Source: Ktedonobacteria bacterium brp13 (GTDB lineage Bacteria; Chloroflexota; Ktedonobacteria; Ktedonobacterales; Ktedonobacteraceae). Taken from it: 64,000 bases of DNA. The stretch lies in contig AP024096.1 of NCBI GenBank assembly GCA_015099395.1, positions 8,163,485 to 8,227,484 of the forward strand. The letters are read 5' to 3'. Below are positions 26,108 through 35,350 of the stretch, piece by piece. The notes under the pieces are model-generated. The model was not told where the DNA came from. It saw only the letters and a list, made by a program, of their open reading frames with translations, and ran no database searches. The translations under genes were made by a program, and so were the position numbers. Positions within the stretch are counted from its first letter, which is position 1, and every line of letters starts with the position of its first letter.

Positions 26108-29100
26108 ATGAGTATTGCTCGTGATATGAAAAAAATTACCTGTCCTGCATTACCTGCTACTGTCCTTTCTCGTCAAGCGTTGATTGTACGTTTTAGAGAG
26201 GCGATTGTAGGGCCGACCGAAGGTTTACCACATTATAAGCTCGTACTTGTTCATGCGCCTGCAGGGTATGGGAAGACAACAGGACTTGTCGACTTCGCCC
26301 GGAGTTCACAGATTGAGTTTTGTTGGTACTTCATGGACAGTACAGACGTAGACAAGAACGCTTTTCTTAGGACGCTTATCGCAAGTATTCGTTTTCGTTT
26401 TCCACAGTTTGGTCAAGAACTTGATGCACTCCTGGATGCGGCTATCGCAGTAGAGACTGAGAGACTTACAACATTTCAATATGAAGCCATCATCGACGCA
26501 CTTATCTCTGCTATTGAGACAGATATTACTGAACGCTTTGTTATCGCGCTCTGTAATTATCAAGAAATAAATACGTGCCAGGCTGTCAATGAACTGATGA
26601 ATCGGCTCCTACGCAAGTTGCCGGAACATTGTGTCTTGCTTGTGGAGAGTCGAGCGACACCTGATATTGAATTTGCCCATTTGATCGCTAACCGGGAGAT
26701 GATTGGTATCGGCAGGACCATGCTCCAATTTACAGCATCAGAGATTATGGACCTGTCTTTGATGCAAGGAGAAGTGCAACTGAATGAAGTGGAGGCTGAG
26801 CAGCTCACTGCTTCGTTTGAGGGATGGATCATGGGCATTTTACTTGGTTCGCGACTGGGCGGTGTTCCATTTGTACCACAATGGAATCATTACGTTCATG
26901 CCTCTGATAAGAGCCAGCAGGTTCAACTGGAGCGGCACCTCTTGTTTTCCTATATGGTGAATGAAGTTTTTGAGCGGAATCCAGATGTGTATGCGTTCCT
27001 CAAAGAGGCGTCAATTTTACATGAAATGGTACCTGATGTTTGTGATACGCTGCTCGATATCCGAAATGCTCAGGAGCACCTGAATTATTTAGAACAGAAT
27101 GGGTTGTTTGTTACTCGCATTGGTGAAGGCCAACAAACGATGTATATATGCCACCCAGTGCTTCGAGAGCTTCTTTGCCAGGACTTGCATCAGCAGTCGC
27201 CAGAGCGCTTTGTCAAGTTACATCAGCGCGCTGCCGAGCTCATGCGTGCTAATAATGACTATAAAAAAGCTGTACATCATGCGCTAGAGGCCAGCGCGGA
27301 TGATATCGCTGCACGTCTCATCATTGATTCTGAAGAACAGATGCTCTCTCAGGGACACGCGGAAACTCTTGTCCACTGGATAGATCGGTTACCTGCTATA
27401 ACGACAGCCTGTCATCCTCGCTTGCTGTTGATTCGGGCGAATATCTACCTGATAATAGGTGATCATACCGGCGCTCTTGCTCTCCTGGATGCTGCTTCGG
27501 AGGCAATCGTGAACCGGCCGACCATGGTTGATGCAGAAGACAATGTATTGTTGCAGATAGAACGTACGATCCTTGTCAGTAAAGCATTGTTCCAGCGTGG
27601 CGATTATCGGCAGGTGATAGAGCTTTGCGAACATATTCAGCAACATCTGCCAGCAGATGAGGTCAAGCTTGGCGCTGATGTGCATCGGTTGCTAGGTGTG
27701 TGTGCCAACGTGCTAGGTGATTTTACCAGAGGTATTGTACAGCTACAGAAAGCGTTACAGCTCTGGGGGCGTCACACTGTTAATCGTCAGACCGCCGAGG
27801 TACAAGCCCTATTAGCGAGTGCCTATAGCTTATTAGGGAATTTTGCCCTCGCTGAGCATCATATTGCGCGTGCTATCACATGCTGGAATCAACTGCATGA
27901 TGAGTGGGGTAAAATCAATGATACTCTCCGCTTAGGACTGATCAAGCAGCGGCAGGGTGCCTTTCTTGATGCGGAAGCAGCATTTAATCAAGGCCTGGCA
28001 TTAGCGCGTGGACCTATCCACTTTCAACGTGCGGAGGCTTATGCGCTGGTCGATCTCGGAGAACTTTATCAAGAGCAGGCACTCTATGAGCGATCTCTGC
28101 CAATGATCGAAGATGGTCTGGCTCTGGCACGTCGTGTCAAAGACCGCTACCTTGTGAATTTCGCGCTCTGTATTCTGGCAATGACCTATGTCTATATGGG
28201 TGATGCAGCAACTGCGCTCCTTTTGCTCTCTGAAGTGGATATCCAGAAAAGTCAAGGCGAGATGTTGGGTTATGAACAAGCTGCTCGTGAATTAGTATAC
28301 GGTACAATTTTATTACATCAGCGTCACTATGAAGATGCGTGTAGTCACCTTCGTAAGGTGGAAGTATCTCTTCAGAAAATGGGCATTAAGCGGGAATATA
28401 TTCAGGTCCTATTGCGTATCGCTAGTTGTCTACTCGCGCAAGGAGAGACACAAGAGTGTATGAGACGCCTGGAAGAGATCACTGATATCTTAACAACCCA
28501 AAGTGACTATGAATACTTTATACTCATCGAGTTACGGCGTCAGCACCGGTTATTGCAGACAGTAATGACACATCCAGAGTTGGCGCGCTTGCGCGCACAA
28601 TTGCATCTGGAAACGGAGCAGGAATCTCTACCACCAGCGATCATTGTGAAGCCAGAGAAAGCATCAAAGCCAAAATCTACTGTGACGGTTAAAGATCAGC
28701 CAAAGGTAGAAATTCTACTCAACGATCAACCAAAGATAGCTATTTGCGCTCTGGGCGAGCCGAGCGTTATCATTGAAGCGCGACCGATTACGCGCTGGCG
28801 AATGGCGCGTTCGATGGAGCTTTTCTTTTTGTTGCTGGACAACGGACGCCCTATGCGTAAGGAACAGATCATTAGCGCGTTATGGTCCGAGCTTGACGAT
28901 CAGATTAATCAGACCTTTCACTCAACTGTCTATTATTTGCGTAAAGCTTTGGAGGGACACTGTATTGCCTCTCAGGGGAGTACATACACACTCGATCTTG
29001 CTTCCTATTTTGGGGAGAATATAACGTATGACGTTACGACATTTCTGAACTATCAGTCGCAGGCAAAGGAGGCAATGAGTCAGGAAGATGATAATGCCAC

Positions 29101-29473
29101 CAAAGAGATATTACTGACCATGGTCGATCTCTATAAAGGCGATTATGCTCAGTCATTTTATAATGATTGGTGTACCTTTCGCAGAGATGAATTGCGCAAT
29201 GCTTATCTGGATGTTCGACGCGAGCTCGCGCATATTGCCTGGAACCAGGAGCAATATGATGAATGTACCACCCACTGGCAATATGCATTGGCTGTAGATG
29301 ATTGTCTGGAAGAGGCACACCACGGACTTATGCGTTGCTATATACGCGAAGGGAAGCGCGGATTAGCGTTGCGCCAATACCAACGCTGCCGTGATACCCT
29401 CCAACGTGAATTAACGGCCCAGCCAGGGCGTGCCGTACAGAGTCTCTATCAACGGATCATGAGCCAGTCCTAG
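26108..29473 (+). CDS. Large ATPase/TPR/BTAD transcriptional regulator (LuxR/MalT-AfsR-like)
   Basis: 1121 residues. The N-terminus is a STAND-type ATPase with Walker A HAPAGYGKTTG (about residue 58), like MalT. Residues about 380-840 are TPR-like helical repeats. A Pro/Lys linker follows. Residues about 875-970 are a SARP-type winged helix (ICALGEPSVIIEARPI, MRKEQIISALWSE, FHSTVYYLRKALEG), and the last 130 residues are a BTAD domain ending GRAVQSLYQRI. Unlike MalT there is no C-terminal LuxR HTH. Such proteins couple ligand/ATP sensing to activation. AGGAG precedes the start. It ends 25 bases before the phased operator at 29499. Confidence 0.88.
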   Translation: MSIARDMKKITCPALPATVLSRQALIVRFREAIVGPTEGLPHYKLVLVHAPAGYGKTTGLVDFARSSQIEFCWYFMDSTDVDKNAFLRTLIASIRFRFPQFGQELDALLDAAIAVETERLTTFQYEAIIDALISAIETDITERFVIALCNYQEINTCQAVNELMNRLLRKLPEHCVLLVESRATPDIEFAHLIANREMIGIGRTMLQFTASEIMDLSLMQGEVQLNEVEAEQLTASFEGWIMGILLGSRLGGVPFVPQWNHYVHASDKSQQVQLERHLLFSYMVNEVFERNPDVYAFLKEASILHEMVPDVCDTLLDIRNAQEHLNYLEQNGLFVTRIGEGQQTMYICHPVLRELLCQDLHQQSPERFVKLHQRAAELMRANNDYKKAVHHALEASADDIAARLIIDSEEQMLSQGHAETLVHWIDRLPAITTACHPRLLLIRANIYLIIGDHTGALALLDAASEAIVNRPTMVDAEDNVLLQIERTILVSKALFQRGDYRQVIELCEHIQQHLPADEVKLGADVHRLLGVCANVLGDFTRGIVQLQKALQLWGRHTVNRQTAEVQALLASAYSLLGNFALAEHHIARAITCWNQLHDEWGKINDTLRLGLIKQRQGAFLDAEAAFNQGLALARGPIHFQRAEAYALVDLGELYQEQALYERSLPMIEDGLALARRVKDRYLVNFALCILAMTYVYMGDAATALLLLSEVDIQKSQGEMLGYEQAARELVYGTILLHQRHYEDACSHLRKVEVSLQKMGIKREYIQVLLRIASCLLAQGETQECMRRLEEITDILTTQSDYEYFILIELRRQHRLLQTVMTHPELARLRAQLHLETEQESLPPAIIVKPEKASKPKSTVTVKDQPKVEILLNDQPKIAICALGEPSVIIEARPITRWRMARSMELFFLLLDNGRPMRKEQIISALWSELDDQINQTFHSTVYYLRKALEGHCIASQGSTYTLDLASYFGENITYDVTTFLNYQSQAKEAMSQEDDNATKEILLTMVDLYKGDYAQSFYNDWCTFRRDELRNAYLDVRRELAHIAWNQEQYDECTTHWQYALAVDDCLEEAHHGLMRCYIREGKRGLALRQYQRCRDTLQRELTAQPGRAVQSLYQRIMSQS

Positions 29474-29498
29474 ACTGCGCATAGCGTCCCTAAATAGG

Positions 29499-29543
29499 TG
29501 CGAAGTTGCTGCGAAGTTTTTGTAAAGCTGCATGGCGTATTCT
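29499..29543 (+). promoter_or_regulatory. SARP-type operator/promoter upstream of the 68-residue peptide gene
   Basis: TGCGAAG (29499), TGCGAAG (29510) and TGTAAAG (29521) repeat with exact 11-bp spacing. TATTCT (29538-29543) follows after 10 bp as the -10. The geometry, the repeat sequence and the GCT after the third repeat match the site at 13133-13177 base for base in spacing. Confidence 0.75.
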
Positions 29544-29608
29544 TTCAACAGAAGATCGAATTGAAAGAGCCCGATCTTATCTGGTAAGGATAGAAGAAGG
29601 AAAACGCC

Positions 29609-29815
29609 ATGCAAACAATGAATAAGTATAATGCAGCACAGTTCGTACAGACTTCATTACAGAAGCATACTCCTACGCATAGTGAGTATGCACAACCAGC
29701 GCGCACCAAAAGTTATCACCCTGACCAGGCTGTGAGCAATGCTTCTCTGCATCAGTACAAACGCGCGCATAATCCTCTTGCATCCGAACTGGCAGATGTG
29801 TTTGGGCTCGAATAA
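29609..29815 (+). CDS. Small peptide of unknown function under a SARP-type promoter
   Basis: 68 residues, polar, rich in Gln, His, Ser, Ala and Tyr, ending ASELADVFGLE. There is no signal peptide, membrane helix or Cys. GAAGGAAAA lies upstream of ATG 29609; ATG 29618 (MNKYN) is an alternative. It is the first gene after the phased repeats at 29499. No family is recognised. Coding status rests on the ribosome site and its placement right after a good promoter. Confidence 0.55.
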   Translation: MQTMNKYNAAQFVQTSLQKHTPTHSEYAQPARTKSYHPDQAVSNASLHQYKRAHNPLASELADVFGLE

Positions 29816-29907
29816 TGCGAGGGTAGAACGATGCATACAATTGTGTAGCATGTCGCAGGGACTCCACAACAGCAATGACTATGGAATGTGTGAAGGGTAC
29901 TACACTA

Positions 29908-30207
29908 CTACACTTCCTGCTCAGCGTGATGTGCTAAAGTGTCGACATACTTTTTTAGCTCTTCATACCGTTGATTACTAATTACTGTATGCTTTTTGGC
30001 AGCATACAGAGCAGACTGCAATAACATATAGGAGAGTACATGCGTCACGGTCTGCTCCATGTGCTCATTGCTAAGATAGGTTGTTGCATTGGCGATAGTT
30101 GAGCCTTGCTGTATGGCGATCCAACAATGAATCACCTCAGTGGTAACTTTTTCTTGTGCCTCGTGATTCAGTTCATCCATGGCTTGCGCAAATGTTTTAT
30201 CTTGCAT
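29908..30207 (-). CDS. Hypothetical helical protein
   Basis: 99 residues, predicted all-helical and soluble (MDELNHEAQEKVTTEVIHCW, YEELKKYVDTLAHHAEQEV). AAGGAG lies 8 bases upstream of the start at 30207, so it is likely real. No family is recognised. It converges on the small peptide gene and diverges from SARP regulator 2 across 183 bp. Confidence 0.65.
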   Translation of the reverse strand: MQDKTFAQAMDELNHEAQEKVTTEVIHCWIAIQQGSTIANATTYLSNEHMEQTVTHVLSYMLLQSALYAAKKHTVISNQRYEELKKYVDTLAHHAEQEV

Positions 30208-30390
30208 CCGTTTTACTCCTTCTTGAAAAAATGAGCGAAATAGAAGTACTGCTTTTACTTCCTCTTTCCGCTCTTATTCGTTTGGTATAAACGCCTAAAC
30301 CTGCACTTACATTGAAGATCGAAACCCTTACCTGTTACTTACCGGAGAGATAATTTACGAGAGATATCGCTGCCAGAGAGGATAAAGTAT

Positions 30391-31245
30391 ATGTCGTTAT
30401 CACAAGAAATGTATTTGAAGCCTGGCTCAATGTATCAGCTGCATCCGCGTGAGCGGGAACAGCAGTCTGTCTATCGGGCATACTCATTTGGACAATTTCG
30501 TTTGTTTGATGGTGATAAGCCAATAAAGGAGCCGATGTGGCGGCGCAACAAGGCCAAAGTACTGCTCAAGTGGTTTATCCTCAATCCTGGTAAGTTGTGT
30601 TCAGCCGATCAGTTTATTGATCTATTCTGGCCGGATTTACCGCTTGATGCGGCGATGGGAAATTTACATGTAACCATTCATTTCTTGCGTCACTTGATCG
30701 AACCTTCATTAGAGACCAGACAAGAATCAAAATTTATCCGTCGCCAGGCGAATAATTGTTACTGGTTTGATATGGATGAGACATGGTGGACAGATACTTC
30801 TGATGTACAATATTTTTTTGATGCAGCCAAAGGCTACGATCGTAGTGGTGATGATGTCAGAGCGTCGTATTATTATCGTAAGGTTGTGAACTATTGTTGT
30901 TTAGGCTTTATCCCTGAAGATGAAGCTGAAGAATGGTTGAAACCGTATCGCCAGCACTACGACTATATTTATTCTCAGGTATTAATCCGGCTCATTCAAA
31001 TCTATCTGCAACGTAATGAGTTGGAAGAAGTCCTGGAGTATGCCTTTCTTGCCCTGGATCAGGACCCATATTGCGAACCAGCTATGAAAGCCATTATTGA
31101 TGTGAACCTGAAACAAGGGAACATCCTTGTCGCGAAGTCGAAGCTAGATCATTTCCGGAACTTTCTTCAGCATGAACTGGGTATAGAACCAAGCAAAGAG
31201 ATGCGTGCTTTGCGCAAGAAGATTATGTTGGCCAGCGAATCCTAG
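30391..31245 (+). CDS. SARP-like transcriptional regulator (OmpR-type wHTH + BTAD), copy 2
   Basis: 284 residues, collinear with the regulator at 12183. The DNA-binding half (about 30-122) has AYSFGQFRLFDGD, RRNKAKVLLKWFILNPGKL, SADQFIDLFWPD and LHVTIHFLRHLIEP; the last segment is nearly the same in copy 1. The BTAD half (about 145-280) ends FLQHELGIEPSKEMRALRKK. The conserved recognition helix suggests both copies read the same heptamer. Likely a pathway-specific activator for this region; direct targets are inferred. Confidence 0.88.
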   Translation: MSLSQEMYLKPGSMYQLHPREREQQSVYRAYSFGQFRLFDGDKPIKEPMWRRNKAKVLLKWFILNPGKLCSADQFIDLFWPDLPLDAAMGNLHVTIHFLRHLIEPSLETRQESKFIRRQANNCYWFDMDETWWTDTSDVQYFFDAAKGYDRSGDDVRASYYYRKVVNYCCLGFIPEDEAEEWLKPYRQHYDYIYSQVLIRLIQIYLQRNELEEVLEYAFLALDQDPYCEPAMKAIIDVNLKQGNILVAKSKLDHFRNFLQHELGIEPSKEMRALRKKIMLASES

Positions 31246-31368
31246 TGAATCCTGTTAGTGACAACGTACTCTGCTTCCTGGACTCAGCGTCTGCGTCCTG
31301 CATAAAAAGGAAGATGCGTATCATAAAAAAGAGGCAACAATAGTACGGAAAGAGCGTGGTACGCGTCA

Positions 31369-32997
31369 ATGAAAAGGGACATTAGAACAGAAGACCAGGC
31401 AATCGATCTGATCAGCTTCATAAAAGCGTGTATGGCGAGTAAGTTTACACGTCATCCTGAACGTTACGTCGAAATTTTGCATATTCTCCAAAAATATAAG
31501 CTCTATCATTTACTATCACGCGTGGATCTGTTGCGACGGCCACGTAGTGAGAGCGGAAGTCAACTGAAGAATGCATGGAGATTTCAAGATAGCTACGCCG
31601 AGAACCTGACGTCTGCATTTGAAGAACTGGGAACGTGCTTTATTAAGCTTGGTCAACTTATGAGTACTCGCTCTGATCTGCTGCCAGGCGCTTATACAAG
31701 TGCTCTCTCTCGTTTGCAGGATACTGTAACGCCTGTTCCTGGCGATATCATTATTGACCTTATCGAACGAGAACTAGGAACACCGCTCTCCGAAGTATTT
31801 CAATATATTGACCAAGAGCCTCTTGCTACCGCATCTATCGCTCAGGTACATAAAGCCATCTTACACAACGGTCAGCAGGTAGTCGTGAAGGTACAGCGTC
31901 CAGGCGTACGAGAACAGGTGGAGACCGACATTGAGGTAATGCAGGAGGTGGCACGCTTTCTCGCTCGCTACACGTCTCTAGGGAGGCATTATGGCCTGCT
32001 GCATATGGTGCAAGAGTTGAAGCAATCCTTGAGTCAAGAGCTGGACTTTTTGCAAGAGGCTGAAAATACACGATTGGTCGGTCTGATCCTGAGCGACTTT
32101 CCACGTTTGATCTCCCCCAACGTATTTCAAGAACATACTTCGCAGCGTTTGCTCACGCTCAGTTTTTTGCAAGGACAACATGTGGCTCATATTCCGCGTG
32201 ATGTATTGATGGATATGGATACAACTGCCATTGCCCAGGATCTGCTTTCAGCTTATTTGAAGCAGATGGTTGTCAGCGGTATCTTCCATTGTGATCCACA
32301 TCCGGGCAATATTTTGCTGACCGATGATGGGCAGCTCGCTCTCCTTGACTTCGGCATGGTTGGGCGTTTTGATAGCCGCCAGAAAGAGAACGTTATCCTG
32401 CTTATGCTAGCGTTTTCTGAACGGCAGGGAGAGCGTGTTGCGGATATCTATCTTGAGATGGTTGAAGTATCAGAGCAGTTTAATCGCCAGGCCTTCACGC
32501 AAGCAATCTGCTCATTAGTCAGCCGTTATCATGATATGGGCAATGGTCGTATGGAGATTGGCCGGGCTTTGCTGGAACTGGCAGTCATTGCACAATCGCA
32601 TCATACGCCGATCCCAGCAAGTTTTACCTTGCTTGGGAAAGCGATGTTAAATCTGGATGGCACGTTGCGTACCCTTGCTCCTGATATGAACCCCGTCCAA
32701 CTTATTCGCAGCTATATGGGTGTCGTGATGCAGCAGCAGGCCCTGTCTCAGATTTCCCCTGCGCGTGCGTATACCTGGTTGCTCGACACTCGGCATGTTG
32801 CAGAGAATATGCCTCACCGTAGCGACCTGATCAGTGATAAATTGGCTCATGATCGACTTACTTTGCGCCTGAACATTGAGCATATGGATCTGACGTTACA
32901 GCGTGTGGCCCGTAAACTATCATTGGGTATGATTATCTCTTCGCTGGTGATCAGTGTCAGTTTATTCTTTTCCTCAAGAGTATCAAAGGGTTCGTGA
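31369..32997 (+). CDS. ABC1/UbiB-family atypical kinase
   Basis: 542 residues. ABC1 motifs are complete: FIKLGQLMSTRSDLLP (KxGQ), ATASIAQVHKA (Ala-rich loop), VVVKVQRPGV (Lys), FHCDPHPGNILLTDDG (catalytic loop) and LLDFGMVG (DFG). A C-terminal hydrophobic helix (about 520-538) likely anchors it. UbiB/ADCK proteins are ATPases or kinases linked to isoprenoid quinone lipids. Weak ribosome site at the ATG. A terminator follows at 33040-33081. No quinone biosynthesis genes adjoin it. Confidence 0.9.
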   Translation: MKRDIRTEDQAIDLISFIKACMASKFTRHPERYVEILHILQKYKLYHLLSRVDLLRRPRSESGSQLKNAWRFQDSYAENLTSAFEELGTCFIKLGQLMSTRSDLLPGAYTSALSRLQDTVTPVPGDIIIDLIERELGTPLSEVFQYIDQEPLATASIAQVHKAILHNGQQVVVKVQRPGVREQVETDIEVMQEVARFLARYTSLGRHYGLLHMVQELKQSLSQELDFLQEAENTRLVGLILSDFPRLISPNVFQEHTSQRLLTLSFLQGQHVAHIPRDVLMDMDTTAIAQDLLSAYLKQMVVSGIFHCDPHPGNILLTDDGQLALLDFGMVGRFDSRQKENVILLMLAFSERQGERVADIYLEMVEVSEQFNRQAFTQAICSLVSRYHDMGNGRMEIGRALLELAVIAQSHHTPIPASFTLLGKAMLNLDGTLRTLAPDMNPVQLIRSYMGVVMQQQALSQISPARAYTWLLDTRHVAENMPHRSDLISDKLAHDRLTLRLNIEHMDLTLQRVARKLSLGMIISSLVISVSLFFSSRVSKGS

Positions 32998-33039
32998 GCG
33001 CAAGGTAACACCGCTCTGCTGTTTGGATCAGCAGATAGT

Positions 33040-33081
33040 TAGCCTCCTGGTAATGTCTCGGTAAGCCAGGTGGCTATTTTT
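33040..33081 (+). terminator. Terminator after ABC1 kinase gene
   Basis: TAGCCTCCTGG pairs with CCAGGTGGCTA (one mismatch), followed by TTTTTATT. Confidence 0.75.
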
Positions 33082-33134
33082 ATTGGTAGAGCAGGTTGTT
33101 ATTTGATACGCATGAGTGCGAAAGAGAGAAGCAG

Positions 33135-33323
33135 ATGAATACACAGAGTAGCCACAAAGGTTTGTTAGAGGCAGGTTTGACGGAGCAGCAGATTGAGCGA
33201 CTGGGTAAAGTACGTAAGCACTATGTTGAAAATGAGCAGATGCGAATAGTGGCAGAGACCCATCGTCTGTGCTTTGCGCGTTGGCTGGTGCATACTGGTC
33301 GACTGACAGATTCAATAGCTTGA
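33135..33323 (+). CDS. Hypothetical small protein
   Basis: 62 residues, hydrophilic and helical (LTEQQIERLGKVRKHYVENEQ). GAGAGAAG precedes ATG 33135. The gene sits between two terminators (33040-33081 upstream, 33346-33401 downstream), which supports a separate transcript. No family is recognised. Confidence 0.55.
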   Translation: MNTQSSHKGLLEAGLTEQQIERLGKVRKHYVENEQMRIVAETHRLCFARWLVHTGRLTDSIA

Positions 33324-33345
33324 ATGGATAGCTGTCGTATGAGGC

Positions 33346-33401
33346 GAGGGGATCGCAGTACCGCATCCGACCAGGTTGCTGGTGCGATCCTCTATTTTTT
33401 A
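33346..33401 (+). terminator. Terminator after the small hypothetical gene
   Basis: GAGGGGATCGCA pairs with TGCGATCCTC (one bulge), followed by TATTTTTTA. Confidence 0.75.
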
Positions 33402-33411
33402 GTAAACACGA

Positions 33412-33455
33412 AATCAGGGAGCCACTTAAGAGGAAGTTTGGCGTGGTCCCTGATT
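33412..33455 (-). terminator. Terminator of the SnoaL-like gene
   Basis: AATCAGGGAGCCAC pairs with GTGGTCCCTGATT (one bulge), 47 bases past the minus-strand stop at 33502; TTCGTGTTT follows on the minus strand. Confidence 0.6.
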
Positions 33456-33501
33456 GAGAGAATTCTTTTAGTGCTACTAGTGCTACACTCCTCTACTTCT
33501 T

Positions 33502-34152
33502 TTAGGAAGAGATGGAAGGACTGGTGCTCGCTGTATCCTGATAGAGCCAGCTCGTGGCTTCGCTAAAGAGCTGGGCAACGCGTTCAGGCTGATCAGTTGA
33601 ATACAGTTCATCGGCTCGTACTGAACGACCGATCTTACTTAAATTATATGCGGAGAAGCGATAAGAGGGTGGTCCCTTCTTCAGCATCTCCTTATTGAGA
33701 TCAAGATGATCAGACGCATAAACAGGGACCGCAGTATCTTTTTCATAGATAACGTCTAATGTTAAAATTCGCCATTTTCCCGCACGCTTCTCCACACGAG
33801 AGTATAAATGACAATAGATTGTTACATCAACAAGGATGCCCTCGAGTTGTGTACGTCTGATAATCTGTGTATTTGTGCCAGCAATGGCGCGCTCACCGTG
33901 TAACTGGATCAGCGTTGGATTTGTGATGTGCATAAAATGCCAGCTTTTTTTGTCCGCATCCAGACGGCGCGAGGCTTCAACATACTCGTCTCCATTGCCC
34001 ACAAACCAGCCCAGGCGTATAACGGAATCGGGATGATAGAAGGTGCGCAATTGCTCCCACTGCTGCTGATCGCGGTAGACGCGTTCAAATTGAATCAAGT
34101 CAGCAATGGACTGTTTATCGACGATCTCTGCGAGTATATTGCTGTTAATCAT
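33502..34152 (-). CDS. SnoaL-like / NTF2-fold protein
   Basis: 216 residues. An NTF2-like cone fold is indicated by the N-terminal helices IADLIQFERVYRDQQQWEQL, then FYHPDSVIRLGWFVGNGDEYV, then SWHFMHITNPTLIQLHGERA with alternating strands to RILTLDVIYE. SnoaL-like members include polyketide ring cyclases, dehydratases and dioxygenase small subunits. Catalytic identity cannot be read here. Weak ribosome site; it diverges from the cyclodeaminase-family gene. It may belong to the polyketide cluster that starts 2 kb downstream. Confidence 0.7.
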   Translation of the reverse strand: MINSNILAEIVDKQSIADLIQFERVYRDQQQWEQLRTFYHPDSVIRLGWFVGNGDEYVEASRRLDADKKSWHFMHITNPTLIQLHGERAIAGTNTQIIRRTQLEGILVDVTIYCHLYSRVEKRAGKWRILTLDVIYEKDTAVPVYASDHLDLNKEMLKKGPPSYRFSAYNLSKIGRSVRADELYSTDQPERVAQLFSEATSWLYQDTASTSPSISS

Positions 34153-34342
34153 CAGATTTCGGCAACACTGAGACCTGCTTAGACCTCTAAGCCTGAAGTA
34201 GTGTCGCCATCTCCTTTCAAGTATCGAAAAACCGTGTTCCTTAGAATACTATTGTTTTTGCTTGCCACGCTCTAACGGGGCTAGTAAAGAGCGTGTAACT
34301 GATAAAGAGATACTATCTTTTAATACAGCAGGAGGTCAGGAG

Positions 34343-35350
34343 ATGCCACTCTTACTTACGCAAGATGATTTACGTCCTTTAGTTGAAGGATCTCAATTTT
34401 TTGATGATCTTTTTCACGTCATTCGTGATGCGTTATTGCAGCGGCACGGAAGCGAACTCGGTCATTTGTCATGGCTCGCGTTCCCGCTGGGGCAAGAAGG
34501 ACGCCGCTTCAATATTAATGCTCTGGCGACACCTACCGATGGAACATCTATACGCGTTTTCCCGGTCTCAGGAGGTGATATTCATCCAGCAAGTGACGGA
34601 TACTTCGCCATTCTTATAGATAATAAGGATGGGCGATTGCAAGCGTTGATGTCAACCGATGATCTTAGCCCTTTGCGCACCTCTGCTCCCGTTGGGCTGG
34701 CATGTGCCTATCTCGCACGTCCAGATGCTACGACATTAGCGTTGCTAGGCAGTGGTGTACAGGCGCGCTATCACTTGCGGGCTATAGCCCGCGCTATCCC
34801 TACTTTGGAAGTTGTACACGTATTTAGTCCAACCGTAGAGCACAGGCAACAGTATGCAAGCGAGATGAGTAAGGAGACAGGTCTTCGCGTTGTGCCCATG
34901 GCGAGTGTACAGGATGCTATTGAGAATGCAGATATTGTTAGCATTACCACTACTGGTCGTGCTCCGATCAAGGACGCAGCATGGATACGCTCGGGTACCC
35001 TCATCGTCAGCATTACGGGTCAGGGCATACCGAACGATCTGCCGACGCGTCTAGTAGTGCCAGCGCTAGAGGGACCGGCTGTACGTGCCTCTGGTTGGGA
35101 TCCACGACCCGTGATGGCTACGACCGGTGGTAGAGATCGCTCTACGATTGCAGCAACTTTGCAAGATATCATACTAGGAACTGCACAGGCGCGCTTGCAC
35201 AGTGACGATATCGTCGTCTATGAGCAGCGTGGTTCATATGCCTGGGATGCGTTATTGCTTCGTTGGGTGTATGACTGGGCGTGCGAACATGGAGCTGGAA
35301 CACCCTTTCACCTTACAGCGAATGATGCGTATGGGAAGGAGTCGCAATGA
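34343..35350 (+). CDS. Ornithine cyclodeaminase / mu-crystallin family protein
   Basis: 335 residues. The Rossmann NAD-binding unit LALLGSGVQARYHLRAIA (about residue 132) is followed by VVHVFSP and ADIVSITTTGRAPI, the family pattern. N-terminal substrate residues lie in GRRFNINALATP. The family includes ornithine cyclodeaminase, alanine dehydrogenase and imine reductases, so the substrate is open. ATG 34343 is preferred (AGGAGGTCAGGAG upstream) over the TTG 81 bases earlier. Its stop overlaps the start of the next gene (ATGA), indicating translational coupling. Confidence 0.87.
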   Translation: MPLLLTQDDLRPLVEGSQFFDDLFHVIRDALLQRHGSELGHLSWLAFPLGQEGRRFNINALATPTDGTSIRVFPVSGGDIHPASDGYFAILIDNKDGRLQALMSTDDLSPLRTSAPVGLACAYLARPDATTLALLGSGVQARYHLRAIARAIPTLEVVHVFSPTVEHRQQYASEMSKETGLRVVPMASVQDAIENADIVSITTTGRAPIKDAAWIRSGTLIVSITGQGIPNDLPTRLVVPALEGPAVRASGWDPRPVMATTGGRDRSTIAATLQDIILGTAQARLHSDDIVVYEQRGSYAWDALLLRWVYDWACEHGAGTPFHLTANDAYGKESQ

